A DNA stretch of 64,000 nucleotides from Glandiceps talaboti. Lineage: Eukaryota; Hemichordata; Enteropneusta; Spengelidae. The stretch spans positions 9,729,759-9,793,758 of the forward strand of contig NC_135559.1 in the NCBI RefSeq assembly GCF_964340395.1, given 5' to 3'. This document shows, one piece after another, positions 1-46,018 of the stretch. The notes below the pieces were generated by a model. It worked only from the letters and a program-made list of their open reading frames with translations, ran no database searches and had not been told where the DNA came from. Numbering within the stretch: position 1 is the first letter of the stretch; every line of letters begins with the position of its first letter. A program made the position numbers and the translations under genes.

Positions 1-3882
<3,882 letters not shown>

Positions 3883-3929
3883 AAAGTTTGTAGAAAAATA
3901 TCTTTGTTGAGAAAACAGAGTATTTCATG

Positions 3930-3935
3930 AATAAA
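3930..3935 (+). terminator. Poly(A) signal AATAAA of ABCC4-like copy 1
   Basis: A canonical AATAAA lies 48 bases after the stop codon of copy 1. It is the first such hexamer after the stop, so it is the likely 3' end signal. No obvious equally close signal follows the copy 2 stop at 28585. Confidence 0.6.
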
Positions 3936-4176
3936 ATGAATAGTTGTAACCTTGCAACTTATTACCAATTTGACAAGATTATTATCTGAAGGAAATAAGC
4001 TTTTAGAAGTCATGAATAGCAATGTTTGCTAAGACCCATCATATTGTGAGTGAAAAGAGGTGAAATTAGACTTTCTTGGCGAGTGGCGACCCCCTGTAAA
4101 ATGAATGACAATAGGTCAATCCAAGCAAAAATATCGAGGTAAAATAACAATGAACGATTAGCCGACATCTTAGTCG

Positions 4177-4192
4177 GATTTTAATCAGATTG
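4177..4192 (-). mobile_element. Solo end matching the TIR of the element at 46019-46466
   Basis: On the - strand this reads CAATCTGATTAAAATC, identical to both ends of the MITE-like element at 46019-46466. The following bases (CGACTAAGATGTCGG) are also a small palindrome. The partner end is not apparent nearby, so this is probably a decayed or partial copy. Confidence 0.45.
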
Positions 4193-6164
4193 AAAGTGTC
4201 CCAAACTACAGCATGCATCAGGTGACTCGTCTAACGGCTAAAAATAGAACACATGTAAGAACTGGAGGAATTCACACGATCAAGTTCTAGTTCACAATGC
4301 TACACAATAAACTCTATAAATAATGTGATAGAAGCAGAGAGTTGTACGTTGTGTAATGTAGAATGGATAAGAAGCCATTCTACGGCAAATCTTGAGAGAA
4401 ATACAAATAACAGACTGAGAACAAAGTTTCTCCGTTCACTCAAGAAACAGTTTAATGGATCTTGTGACGGAGCAAAACCCGACGCGTCGTGACCTCTCCC
4501 AACCGTGTCACCTGGTGGCGACATACAACCCTCCGTTACAGGCTTGTTGTGAGCAATAATCGACACATGTAAACATATTAACAACTAAACCTTATACTCA
4601 AAAAGTGAAAAATGTAATTAGGTTACACACACATATATAACACAATGAGGAAAGAAAAGGCATGAATATTTAAATAACCAAAGAACTCATTTTTTTGGGA
4701 TGTGGTGCTCTTTTTGTGTGTTAATCAAAGTCAAGCCTAAATGAGACAAGGAGAGACAAGTTGACATCATTGTCTTAAATTACAATTTACATGTTGGCAG
4801 TTGACGAAATAGATTGCACATAGGAAAGTACACAAAAGCGGTAGAAACTGTCTGGAGAACAAATAGCGCCACCAACGGACATCCCATCCTGCATGTCAAT
4901 ATCTACTACTTTGCTACCACGGAGTTACATCATCTTCCATGCATAGCTAGCCTACTAACCATGAAATGGAAGGAATACATGTCTACAGTTTAATTTAGTA
5001 TACTTTGATCACAATTGGGGATGTATTTCGTTGTTGTACCTATCAAGAGTGGGTCAATACTGATAGAATTTCTTCCAATACCACAATCAGGTATAGGGAA
5101 CACTGATGAGGCAAAATAAAAAAAAATGTATGTTTTCGATAACATGACATGATAAGATTTGTTTTATTAATTAGCATAATATAGCGGGAATACCATATTC
5201 ATACCAGATTTAACCTGAATGCCTTCCGTAAGGGTATAGTCTTGCAATTTCATGATTTATGTAAGAAATTTAGCTCTATATCTGTGATTCGTCAAGTCCC
5301 AATGAAAGTTAGTTGTCAAAAATGTTGTTGAAATGCCCGCAACGCCTCCTATTCTCAGCACAGGAAAGCTTGCCATCCTCGACTGCACTCGGCTTTCGTG
5401 ATACCCTACATACCCAGGATATGGCATGTGCGTGTTGAACTTCCTTCCTTCTGTCCCACCACGAGTTTACACATTCCTTTAATCACTACGGGAAAATTGT
5501 CAAGATTTTGTTGAGTGGCGCGCCCTCACTGTACACTAATTATATAGAGGTCAATGTATAGGTCACCATTATTGATACATTGTCGCGAAATTTTCTCCGT
5601 AGGCCGGCAGGCGAGGCTTGGTCTATTTTCCATATTTTGACCACACACATTTGGGTATAAATGATAGATTATTACACTTGATAAATATGTGAGAGTGTAT
5701 TTATATCCTGAGATACAGAGCTAGATAAATGATTATGTACAAGCCTTGCAACAAACAGCGGTAGTTTGTTATCGAGAGAAATCGGAAAAGAACACAGTAA
5801 AAAGGAGACAGTTCGAGATCAATATATTAAATACTTCCTAAACTTCTAATCGAAAATCTAAAAAGACACGATTTCTCTTTATTCATCTGCGCATTAGTGT
5901 GTGAAATTTGAAAATGATAAGTCCATATTTGACGAAATTGAAATGATAAATATTTCACCTGTTTGTGAACTCCACGCTCATTGTAAACCTATTTTAAGGC
6001 TAAGAAAAAAATAGTTTTCTGGTGAGTTTGAATCACTTAAATACCCTGCCTCAGTCTTCTTTTTTCTTGTGTTTGTCCAGCCAATGCAGAGTGCAGATCC
6101 AAGGGAAACACAAAATGAGGTTGGCATGAAACCCCTGAAAACAGAGTCTTTCTCAGTGTAGAGC

Positions 6165-6406
6165 ATGAGTATAAAGTTGGTGTCAGATTCAGATTCAGGT
6201 AGTGTCATATTGAGCCTCAGATCCGAATACACCCGACGGCAGTGAAGCAGAATCGTTCCCTGTAGTCTCAGCGGTATTATTTCAGGTTTGAGTCCGTCGG
6301 GTGTCTTCGGATCTGAGGCCATCTGACGCTCAATATAATGTTCATAAGATAACGCTACCTGAATCTAAATCTGAATCTCAATCTGACGCCAACTTTATAC
6401 TCCTTC
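6165..6406. repeat. Foldback (long inverted repeat) element
   Basis: The left arm (about 6165-6239) contains GAGTATAAAGTTGGTGTCAG and ends at ACACCCGACGG. The right arm (about 6297-6406) is its imperfect reverse complement, with an extra insertion of about 35 bases. The loop is about 55 bases. The arms meet at CCGACGG/CCGTCGG. The structure fits a foldback or MITE-type DNA element. Frames that read through it in either direction are by-products. Confidence 0.7.
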
Positions 6407-7644
6407 GATCGATTAATTACTCAAATTGGTCATTAATATTCATCGGATTATTAACAAAACCTAATCAGTTCTGGCCATTACCCTACTTAACATGTCTATG
6501 AAATTTCGTTTGAATTGATGCAGCTGTTTTTGGTGAGACACACACACAGAGACACACAGACTTTATCTAACAAGGGAGATATTTAATGATGAAAAGAGAT
6601 ATTCAAGTACTCTAACATCTAATGATACTACTAATATCATACTACTCACATAGGCGTTCAAAAAATGTATACTTATTGTACGTTATATGTAATATGTAAC
6701 TAAATCTGTAACTAAAGTGATTACATTACACACATTCAGTCTGTTTAAATTCAATAGGAATGTGTGTACAATCATACAGTGACTCAAAAGTAATTCATGA
6801 CCTTCAGACCTACCCATAGACATATCACTTGCATTGGTCTTTGAACAAATGATATTTCATGAATATCATTTTTTCACTAATTTGCTAATTAAGAAACGTC
6901 ATTTTTCATCATGTTTCACTACTTAATTTTTTCTAGACATTTGATATGTTATTTGACATAAAATTCTGAGCAAGATGCACTAAAAATTATTTCTGTTGCA
7001 ATTATGTCGAGGTTCGGCCTAAATTTCCTCTAGACTGACTGGACTAAGTATGGTTCTATTTCTTTATTTACCTCTATTTCACTCTTTTATTTTCGTTTGT
7101 TTTCGATTTTGTTGTTTCGGAAATGATCGCCTTCTTCCCACATCACCTCGTATATGGAAAGTTCCCTTTCCTATCTAGCGCTTTAAAACGCCAGTCAACC
7201 AACCAATCAACCAACCAACCAACCAACCAATCAGTGAGAAGTAGCGCTTGAAGTCCTAGCCGATATCAACCAATTGCAAGTGGAAGGGTCTAACCAACAC
7301 GATTCAAGTACAAGCCCAACCGTTTCACCCAATATATTAGATAACTGATGTACGTGGCGTCAATATATTCATGAATACCAAACGGTCGAGGCCATTATTA
7401 GCAGTACTGTTCGTAAAGGATTAAGATTTGTGTTACAGTGTCAAAATTTCAAACTGGTGGATTTTAAATGGGGGACTTTGAGCTAACTACTCAATAAACA
7501 AACAAAACAAACAACATAGAAGGGATATGTCGTATTCATGACATTTTGATTGACAGCTTTTTTGTTAGAACATGTTGAGTAGCTCAGACCGTACACGATC
7601 ACGATCTCGTTACTAGGTTTCATAGGTTGTGTTGGCGATACGAC

Positions 7645-28585
<20,941 letters not shown>

Positions 28586-29358
28586 GCTGGTATCACCTCC
28601 GTTGTATTTGATGTAGAAAAGTGATACTATTTAGTTGACAGACGCATGTTGCAAATAGGCGAGTGAGACTCCATCATTAATGGCAGTGTGAAGGCCCTTA
28701 TGCAATGAATTGAACTGGCCAATTGGGCTGTCATTTCCACAATCAGTGATACACGGAGATACAGAAAGACAGAGTGACAGACAGAGAGACAGACAGATAG
28801 ATAGATGAAAACACCCACCTTCATTGACGAGACACAAACACATTCACATAATACTACGAATATACTACTACAAAACCTAAATGGTTATTTACATAAATTT
28901 GTTCAAAAGACGGGGGAAGGGGAGGCAAATAAGCTTCATCACATTGAGGACTCTGGGTATACATTTTTGTGTTCTGTATGTCACACACGTTCTGGATGGG
29001 GTGGGCTCTTTACTGACTTACCGAAACATCCGACAGCGCTGTTGATCTAACCTTAATTGATTGCGAGAACGACTAAGCCTGCCCATAGTAGATAACCTCA
29101 TTAAGGGTTAGAATGTAAGTGAATACTCAACAGTTAGTAATACATTATCGAGTCCAAATACACGAATTTGACAATAAAGAACATCAGGCAATTATTATCG
29201 ATTGAGAAATGCTATGTTGATTTTACTAATAAATATACAAATTGACATCAATCCAGATTATTTCATTTAATCCTCTTTCTATGGTGGTGGTGGTGGGGGG
29301 GGGGGGGTATTTGTTTGTACACAAAAACCTGACGGAGCAGGTGATACATATGGAAAGG
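28586..29358. other. Tail-to-tail intergenic gap, ABC copy 2 / hexosaminidase
   Basis: Only 773 bases separate the two stop codons. Besides the chimeric fossil at 28845-29062 the gap has a (CAGA)n-like tract at about 28770-28805 and a G-run at 29294-29307. AATAAA-type motifs at about 29175 and 29230 could serve ABC copy 2. The two 3' UTRs may overlap. Confidence 0.5.
28845..29062. pseudogene. Chimeric fossil: ABCC4 last-exon fragment joined to hexosaminidase exon-11 fragment
   Basis: The left part, about 28850-28945, resembles the last exon of the ABC genes (reads LLQNLNGYLHKFVQKTGEGE; compare [20 protein letters not shown] in copy 2 at about 28385-28450). The right part, about 28945-29057, resembles 30125-30237, which is the 3' edge of hexosaminidase exon 11 plus its intron. 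On the - strand it still reads [12 protein letters not shown] followed by a gtaagt donor. Both parts keep the orientation of their parents. The ABC frame is open through the join but the product makes no sense there. Most likely this is the remnant of a tandem duplication of the tail-to-tail interval followed by deletion. Confidence 0.75.
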
Positions 29359-37159
<7,801 letters not shown>

Positions 37160-38805
37160 AATGGCCGATCGTTCGATCGTCACCAAGTTACATGATTAAT
37201 ATTTATTGTAAATCATGATAAATCACTATTCATTTACCCTGTTCAAACACTTCATGCAGCACAACGTCTTCGAGCAAACGTTGTAGCAGGCCAAACGTTT
37301 GCCTACATTCATATTTCTATGAGATGTTTTCATTTAAATAAGAGAAGCGTGGACTGGTTGATTTATTTATTTAGTAGTCAATAAAGAGTGATCATTCAGT
37401 CAAACGAAGGGAATAGTCAGGAAAGGTAGAAACAACACAAAAAAAATCAGTTTTATTTCACACAAAAAAGTAAGCAAATTTATTTGTGAAAATTTACAAC
37501 CATTGCTATATGTTTATTCGGTGTGATAACCACACAGAATAGACAATTAAAATATCATTGAAAATTGCAGCAAACTCGTAATATTAAGTAAAATGGCAGA
37601 ACCCAACAAGCAATCTGATAAAATCTCATGTAGTGAACTTATTTAGCGCGATTTCTTTATCTGTCTCTCTTTCCTGCGTTCAACAGAATGCTACAATATA
37701 TGGCAAGGTTTATTTGGTGAAGATGTTGTTTTGAATAACGTGTAAGACAGTGTGTTTGTTGTCTAGGATAACACAAACTATATACTAGAGATTACTTGCA
37801 CTGGTGCGCGCACATATATTGACAATAATGCAATATCGCCCTCTTCTGATCAAAGTATATTGAAATGCAATGTTAATGACTTTTTGTTTTAAGTTCATTT
37901 CACTTCTTTTCACAAGTAATTGTTCATGTATGGAGGGTTCCGAACTTCCTTAATGCTTAGCATGCCAAGTGTAAGAGACGATGATGAACACTTCGTCGTT
38001 ACTGCTACAATGAAAACTTTCTACAGGTACAGACGTACAGAAGAAGTTAGTCATCTGAGATGAGGCTTGCATTTGAGGTAAGGTATGTTGATGAGTCCTT
38101 TCATGAAAGTGGTAAGTATGATGATATTTCAATTACAAAATACACTACTAAAGCAGAAGAACAATGCACATGAATCATGTTGGATATGGGCTGAACTGTG
38201 GGGTGACGGGGACCTTCCTGATATTGCCTTCCATTGGTCGTGGAGCTTAAAGCTTGGAAAACGTTCTAAACAATTGGTTTTAGCGACAACTATCTCTTAT
38301 CTTTCGCTTGATAATATGGTTACTGTATATTTTGAATCTTGATTTTAACCCCTGGATGAGAAATTTGAAAGGTGTTTTCATGGCAACGTCATTCCTCCAT
38401 GTCAATACGCTACCAATAAAACCTATGAAACCCAGGCTCTATACCTGGGTTTAGTAGGATAATTTCGTACAATAATCCTCTGCAGCATATTACCACAGGG
38501 GGCAGCAAGTATGTGATCGATGATTTGGTTTTCTTTTTGTGTGGTGGGTTAAAATGTTTTTGTTTTGTTTCAGTTGTTTCCTCTTTTATTGCAAGTCTTT
38601 TCTCCTTACTGAATATTAACTGTTTACTGACTGAACAAAGGCACCCCCTTTCACCCAATGAAATCAAATTGTCTCAATGAACAATTATCTATTGTATAAC
38701 TTTATAATTACCGTGGTATGTTATACTGGCGCTATGACTTTACCTTGCATCTAGAAGTTGCATTAATTGTATGTGATTGTCAAATCAAGACATGACTCTC
38801 CAGAA

Positions 38806-39003
38806 CGCAAAGTTTATGAAAATACCTTTGTTGCTGGAGTAACATTCTCCTTTAACTTCTTGGGGATTATCACCCCAATAAACATTCAATCGCATTCTAA
38901 GTACAATGCAAAGTTTATGAAAATATCTCTGTTGCTTGAGTGATGTTCTCCTTTAACTCTTTGGGATTATCACCCCAAATAAACAGTCAATCGCATTCTA
39001 AAT
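38806..39003. repeat. 102-bp unit tandemly duplicated
   Basis: Two adjacent units start GCAAAGTTTATGAAAATA (38806 and 38908) and end TCAATCGCATTCTAA. Each contains TTCTCCTTTAACT and GGGATTATCACCCC. Copies differ at several sites, so the duplication is not very recent. No coding sense. Confidence 0.85.
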
Positions 39004-40240
39004 AGGCTGTAGATATAAGACGTATCTTTGTACAATCAATAAAGTAAACATGCTCTGTCAGAAGAGAAGACCAGCTGGGGACAGAGCGATTCCAATAGAA
39101 AATTTATTTTATTCCTATACAAATGAATAAATAAATAAGTAAATAAATAACTAAACCATCGACCACATGCTTGTTGCTCCCTGTGATACTACTAGCCTGC
39201 TTCATTCAAAGCCTAACTACAAAGCGATAAAATAACGACAGATTTTAGACTGCTAATTGTCATTCATCGCAGCAAGATTATCTGCATAGCACCTCACATG
39301 AATTGTACGTTAACAAAAGAGGTCTCGACCTGGGAAGAACTTAGACTGCAGGCTAAAAGAAGCAGAACCCGACCTCTGACTCCCCGAGAGCTATGGCAGC
39401 CTTTATCAATGCCCACATCGACAAGGAATGGTGAATCAACCACCCATACCTGAATATTAAATATTTGTACAAAGAAATGCCACTAGACAATGGCAAAGTA
39501 GTGACACTGTAGGAATGTACTATAGCTAGTCTAGCTGCTAGACCCTTGGGCAATTACTTTGAAAGCGAGCACATGTCATGAGGCCAGGCAATTGCAAAAG
39601 GTATTTCATAACACATCACATTCTCAGACACATACTCTTGCCATAGTCAAAGCAAATCACTCAAAAACTCCCATCATGATACACGACTATTACCCAGGGA
39701 AAAACAGAATGCCACTATGCAAATTGAGGTCACTATGGGTACCTCGTCCATACCTGAAGGCTGTATGAAAAAGATGTGTTAAAATATATATTAATGAGAT
39801 AATAAACATACATACAAGACTTCAAAGGTTAAAACTGTGTTTGATATTTGAATTTGGGCTGAAATTCTTACACCATTCCCACTCTCACTATTAAGTGGTT
39901 GATGATCCCATGTAATAAGCATGCACCACTATTTACACATCAGATACATGCTATCTCAGGGCTGGGTTTAATATAAATAACTATGTTAATTGTTATACAG
40001 CTACCATGGTTCTGAGTACTTTTTTTCTGTGAAAAGGACCATGCATAAGATATACATAGACAATTCAGACCAATGAATAAGGACATGTAGCCACTACCTT
40101 GCAGAATTTGTTTAATACAAACTTGGTGGGCACTATTTGTGGGACTTTGTGTATGTGATTTTACTCGAGGATTGGACATAATGGAATAGATTCACATAGG
40201 AAAGTAGAAAAGTGTGGAGTTCTTCCTTTTAATGGGAAAA

Positions 40241-40406
40241 AGTTACTCATTTGCAGGGAAATCCAAATTCCCCCCCCCCCCCCATTTTCACACGTAGCAT
40301 TTCTATTGATTATTGTGGGGTAAAAAGCTCACAATACTTAAATAAAATGTCTGTGTGTGAAAATTGGGGGGGGGGGAGATTTGAATTTCCCCACGAATGA
40401 GTAACT
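40241..40406. repeat. Palindrome with poly-C and poly-G arms
   Basis: The left arm (40241-40297) reads AGTTACTCATTTGCAGGG, then CCAAATTC, a C14 run and ATTTTCACACG. The right arm (40353-40406) is its reverse complement with a G11 run. The loop is about 55 bases. A transcript would form a strong hairpin. Confidence 0.8.
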
Positions 40407-42544
40407 TTGGTGTCAGAAATAGACTTTATACACAGCAGGGAATGTTTAAAAATGACCAAATGATCGATCCAGTGGGGTGGGGGTCACTTTTCTAGGGCAT
40501 CATTTACCAGTTCTACACATGCTATGCCAAACTGTCAATTAGAATTAACATTAATAAAAAAATTTGGGCCGTAATTCAAAAGAAACATTTCTCACAACAC
40601 AGTAGGTAACACTCATATACTCAATTTTTGCATTTGGAAAATATTTATTATCATTTGAATCTTTTGTTAACACTAAGGTACAACTTGTTTTCACAGAAAC
40701 ACGTTTGCATAAGAGAACTTCTTATAGAGGTAAACCTTTTTTACAAGTGAAACATATTTTCAAAGCCTGAGAAGAATGTGCTATGCTCAATTAAATATGC
40801 CAATGTATGTAAATTCCATTGAAGGGTGTCTCTCCAGGGTGTCCCTGCAAATGATCCATTGATCCCTAACTAAAAAGGCTATCAGTCTTAAAATGCCACA
40901 TTGAACCTCAGACTACCAAACCTGGTGGTGGTCGTCTGAGATTAAATACTTCACTACTTATCGGGGTGGGTTACATATTTGCAAGTTTACAATATGGACA
41001 ATTACCTAGCAACAATAAATGAAAATTGTACACAGGATGAACACGAATGAAGCAGGAAAATACTGAACAAACTGCACCATTCATAAATACCTCAGACTCA
41101 ACTAGAACTTGTTGGATTTATTTTGTAATTTTCAAGAATAATATTTTTTGGGGAACAAAAAAGAAACACACAAAACTTAAATAAATGCTTCAAACACTTA
41201 TATACCGTAACATTATTCATCTTTCACTTTCAGATTTCTTCAAATCTAAATACTACAAAAATTCATAGCATTCACATATACAGCTGTACAAATGAGTTAA
41301 TCAGGAAGTTGCAGTATACTTTTTTTTGTGGTTTACAATTACTTGTGATGAGAGACCAAGAAGTAACAAACGTGAATTGTTTTCTTTCCAACAAAAAAAT
41401 GACAACTATAAAATACAGCACACTGTAGTTATACAAAATGGCTTCCTACACTTGTAACCTTTGACTCAAAATTGCATTCTGGGTAATATGGGGTTCCTTG
41501 ACCTTTGACATGCCTTTCATTCTTAGGCAATTCCATATTGCTCCAAGATGGCTCAATAGTTCTATTGCTTTCAAAATGACTGTACACTGCTATGAAAATA
41601 ATTTCTGTTTTTGACAAAAGTTTAAACATATAAATCTTTCTCTATGAACTAAAATATCAGTGTACACAATCTATAAAAGCCAGAGGTTTGTGGTAAACTA
41701 ATGTAACATGTGGGCAAAATACTCAACTCTCTCTCTCTCTCTCGCTCTCGCCGTGCCTCCTTAAATTAAAGCAGAACAATATCAAAAACTTAAAATGAAA
41801 GTTTTACATTTTCACCAATTTTCAGCAGGTAGCTATAACCATGCATGTTGAGCCTTTCAAAATGTGACATTTGACCCTCCTGCTTAAGCCCAGCCAGGCT
41901 TTCTTTGATCAGCTATGATATTTGTACTTGTTTCAGATCTATCCACCCTGCCTGTTTTAGTTTGAGAAATTTTTTTGAGACACCTACTTCAAAGGTAGGA
42001 CCTAGGTACAACTAACAAAATACAAATACTTGATCTTCACAAAAAATCTGTACAAGTAAATTTAAAGGAGAAAACCATTTTTCAAAAAAATCATTCTTAG
42101 GAGTATCAATATTTCCCTCATATTAATTTTTACTTCAATTGTTATTCTATACTTTGATTGTCAACATTCTTTTCATCACAAATTTTGAATTTTGTATCCA
42201 GCTCATATATAGCAAGAGAAGCTGGGAAAAAGTTAAAATTTCCTCAATAAAGTTAATTTTTGAGTGAAATAAATAAAATGAATGCTCTATGTTGCCAAGA
42301 TCTTAGTATGTCAAGCTCACAAACATTACATATTTACCAGAGATTACTTACACTGGTGTACGTGCATACTAGTGGTATTTTCAGTGCAGTGCAATACTGA
42401 AAACATTATTGCATACCTGCAAGCAAATGAGGATGCGACCATTTGCTGCACATGAAATCGCTGTATGATTTTTATGGAAATTTGCCTTTTTAGATAAACA
42501 TATGTATTAATAACAGAACCCCATGCCATGTGAGTTCCAGTGTG

Positions 42545-42668
42545 GGTACTCATGATCAGGAGTATTTGCACTCATGCTTGCAGTGTTTTTCTGCTGCACT
42601 GTCACTCGCTATACTTGCAAAAGTATGAGTGCAGAGAAGAGTGCAAGCACTCATGCAAATACCCCAAG
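42545..42668. repeat. Palindromic segment
   Basis: GAGTATTTGCACTCATGCTTGCA near 42558 pairs with AGTGCAAGCACTCATGCAAATAC near 42640. The intervening bases also pair in part (CTTGCAAAAGTATGAGTGCAG). A MITE or other hairpin of about 125 bases is likely. Confidence 0.65.
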
Positions 42669-44497
42669 TAAGCCACATTTACATTCGTGACACGTCATGG
42701 GAGTTCTGTCATAGTAAGCACTGGAGCCATATGTATACATTCCTCAATAAAGGTAACATGGTGGGTTCTGAGAGCCTAGGCCTCTTGTAATGCGTTAGGT
42801 TAAAATGGAAAATGCAGTTGAAAACACCTTTAGACACATGAAAATAGCTACTGGAGTCCATATTCTGCAGTTATATTTTACAGAAATGAAAAGATTCAGA
42901 AGGGGAGATACACCCATTTCCTTTGAGCATACTATTACTTCAGTCACAACTTCAGTCTTAAGCCATTTGGAGACAGAAATATTCCAATTAACATCTGTTG
43001 TATATATCAGGTAGCTTTATTTTATTCACCTTTATTTCCTTTGCTTATTGCATGTGTAGGCAGATGTGGTGTCTACTCAAAACAACCAAATCAAACACAA
43101 TGGTAATATACGAAGGAACTAAAGGGAAATAAAAGATATATATTCCTACATAAGCTTTTAATCAGATTAAAGACAGACCACAGACATCAAATATTTGATG
43201 TACCAAACTTCTTACAACGGTACCAACATGTGATGATTTACGTTTTGTTGCTGATAATTTCGACTTCAAGTGAGAGTATATGTACCTTTCCATTTCAATG
43301 AAATAACAAGTCAATTATGTGTTTTCTATTTAGTACAATATGGTAAGGAGAGATTCATGAGTGAGGTCATCTTTGAGAGGTACCGCCATATAACAAGCAG
43401 TTCGACAAGTGCTTTTATGGTGGACACTGAGAAGATAACAACTCTGTCCTCCCAGGCATTTTACCAATGTTCTGCTGATAAAGTAGTGTGGAAAGGGTAT
43501 ATGTAATATTTTACAGTATTTCACCCTCTCTCTTACTTATGGTCTAATAGCTTAAAATGTTACTTATTGTGAAAATCAATTAAACCACAGAGATTAGAGA
43601 AGAGGAAGTCTCCTCTCTAACATGCATGGTTCAGTTTTGATAGCATTTTGTACCATTTAACCAAAAACAGTACAATTTTTCACAAAGATGCGTCTGAGTT
43701 AATTCAACATGACACTCATCCTTGTACAAATGCATTTCCTCTCAGATGAAAAGTGCGTGAAATCCACAGAGGTTTGATATTTGGAACAGCATCTACAGGC
43801 ACATTAAGTTGCATTGCTTGAAATAAGCAGAAAACATGTACAATGATGGACTGGAACAGTTTGTTTTTCTAATTGCAAAGGAAGATATGGTTACTGCAAG
43901 TCATGTAAATTTGTTACAATCCACACAAAAACACACCAGTGTGGGAATGGGACTAGTTATCTGCAAAGACATACAATGTGATTATTGACGGTAACTTTAA
44001 TATCAAAGCATAAACACCACAGGAGCCGGGATCCCATGACTCTGTTTACAAACAGAATGCTACATGGTATAAGAATCAAGTACAACTGTTAGTGTTACAT
44101 TAAATATTCCTCAGATATAAATGAACTGATGGAAGCATCATCAGCAGAACCTACATTAGAGACATCTGTATTGTTGTTTTTACTTAATTTTTGTCCTTGA
44201 GAGAAGTCTTTCCTTTGCTCATTTCATACAAGCAAGCGCATCAGTGTCTTTTCGTGAGTTGTATGTATCTTTGCGACCATGTACAGTTACAGTTAAGTAC
44301 ACGTACTCAATAGCTTTAATTTGCATACATTTGAAACAATGAATTTCAATGAAACATTAATACACAATATTATAAAGCATGTCAGAGTGAAGAATAACCT
44401 TACGTAATGCACCTACTAAAATATAGTCATTTCACATAATGTAGTAACACAGAATGGACGAAGTATGCCAGTGTCTATTTTACTACTCTCGCAACTG

Positions 44498-44800
44498 AGG
44501 TCTTGGTTTACTGAGAGAGGCACAAAACTAAACCTATTATTGTGACATATTGATATAAGCTATAGACTGGACATTGGTTTAATTGCACTAGCAGTTGGGT
44601 TGCATTTTTGATGACTTCCATGATCATGCAGAGTACATTTTTCAGAGTAGTACACTATCTTGATCACAGGGCGATTAGATTTGCATAACAGAGGCATTGC
44701 TATCACCCGCTAGTAAAATTTACCAAGTCAAACGACAGTTTTAGTTATTTCTATCATACTATGTGTAAACCAAAACATCAATTACAAGAGTAGTAATACA
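44498..44800. repeat. Diverged dispersed repeat, copy A
   Basis: Aligns by eye to 48176-48455 in the same orientation over about 280 bases. Shared phrases include GTGACAT.TTGATATAAGCTAT, TGATGACTT, TGCAGAGTACATTTT, GATCA..GGGTGATTAGA and GAGGCA..GCTATCAC. Many substitutions and small indels indicate an old duplication or two copies of one repeat family. Confidence 0.7.
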
Positions 44801-46018
44801 ACTGCAGAGAAAAATCTTGATGATTTACTTGAATCACCACTGTAACAGGGGGGTTTAGATACATAACTGTAACAGGAGGGTTCTCTGTACACAACTGTAA
44901 TTGTAGATTAAAAATGCTTGACGAGAAATATCATTCATTATACAAATTTCCCACAAGGACTCTTGCGAAAATATGAAGATGTTGTATTGTTTGCTGTATA
45001 GAAATAGGTGTATGTATATCTAAAAGCATACCTCTAGAAAAACATGAACAATATTAACTGTTCAAACCAAAAAAAAAAAGTAATATTCCCTGATATTATC
45101 ATGCAGCTGACTTGTTAAAAACTGTACAAGTTTCCACAGCCTTGTAATCTTAAATGTTTATATAGGGCAAAAATGAGGATGATTTTATCTCAGCTGTATT
45201 TCTTCTACACTGTAAGATATATCATGTCACACTGCCCTCACTGGCCTGCTGTGTGAGGGCGCCCTGTCATGTTATACCTTATTCTTTTGCTGGGGAATTC
45301 AGAACGAGTCATTGTCACCAATCCTGCATCACAAGATCTCTCTACAATAGATTTATAAAAATTGGAAACGCTTGCTTACAGTAGAATAGGTGTGTTGTAC
45401 ACAGCATAATGAGAAGTAAACAAAGTTATGCGCTTTGTACCTCTTGAAACAATTGCTTGGGCAAGGGTTGGTGGAATAACTTTTTCTGTGTTTACTTTAT
45501 GCACAGTTAAGAACTGCAGCTAAGACAAAAGTAGCCAAGTATTTGCTCCCCTTTCAATGTTGCTTATCCTATAGAAACTTAAAGAATCCAATGAAACCTG
45601 TAACTTGTGTTGCAGCTGACTAAAACTGTAGTAATCCTCCAAGTTTCCATCATGGTTATTTTCTGCCATCTTTGTTGACACTGATGCCACAATGATGTAG
45701 AAGGTAGTAGAACTGTCATCAAAGCTTCGCTGAAAGTTACTGAAAGTGTAATGCTCCTATTTCACCCAGTTAAATATACATAAGTACAGCAACTTTGCAA
45801 ACTCATGTCTTGCACTTGAGCACCATTTTCTCGTGTCATCAGCCCAGGTTGTGCTTGCTGTCTAGCTTGTTCTGATCAATTATGAATTTCTCAAAGTTGT
45901 ACTTGTACAGCCTACAAGTACTACTGTTAATGCTTACACATGGACAAACACATTGCAAGGCTAATGACAGTACAATAGATGCACATTTATAGCCAAATTA
46001 CAGAATTAGCGCCAGGTG

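Larger units (their letters stand above)
3883..7644. other. Intergenic region between the two tandem ABC genes
   Basis: I recognise no gene here. Open frames at 4300-4584 (-) and 5978-6322 (-) have no recognisable family and no matching splice structure; the second lies in an inverted repeat. The segment contains the copy 1 poly(A) signal, a transposon-end-like sequence at 4177-4192, the foldback repeat at 6165-6406, and an AACC/ATCA-rich tract near 7196-7231. The promoter of copy 2 should lie in the last few hundred bases, but I see no convincing TATA box or other core motif. Confidence 0.6.

Noticed and set aside
4300-4584. 94-codon open frame on the - strand
   Set aside because: No recognisable family, no supporting splice sites or promoter, and isolated in intergenic DNA.
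5978-6322. 114-codon open frame on the - strand
   Set aside because: It runs through the foldback element at 6165-6406; the open frame follows from the repeat, not from a gene.
37780-42420. Short shared phrase AGAGATTACTT.CACTGGTG at about 37790 and 42345
   Set aside because: The match is only about 35 bases long by eye and flanks do not align; too weak to call a repeat family.
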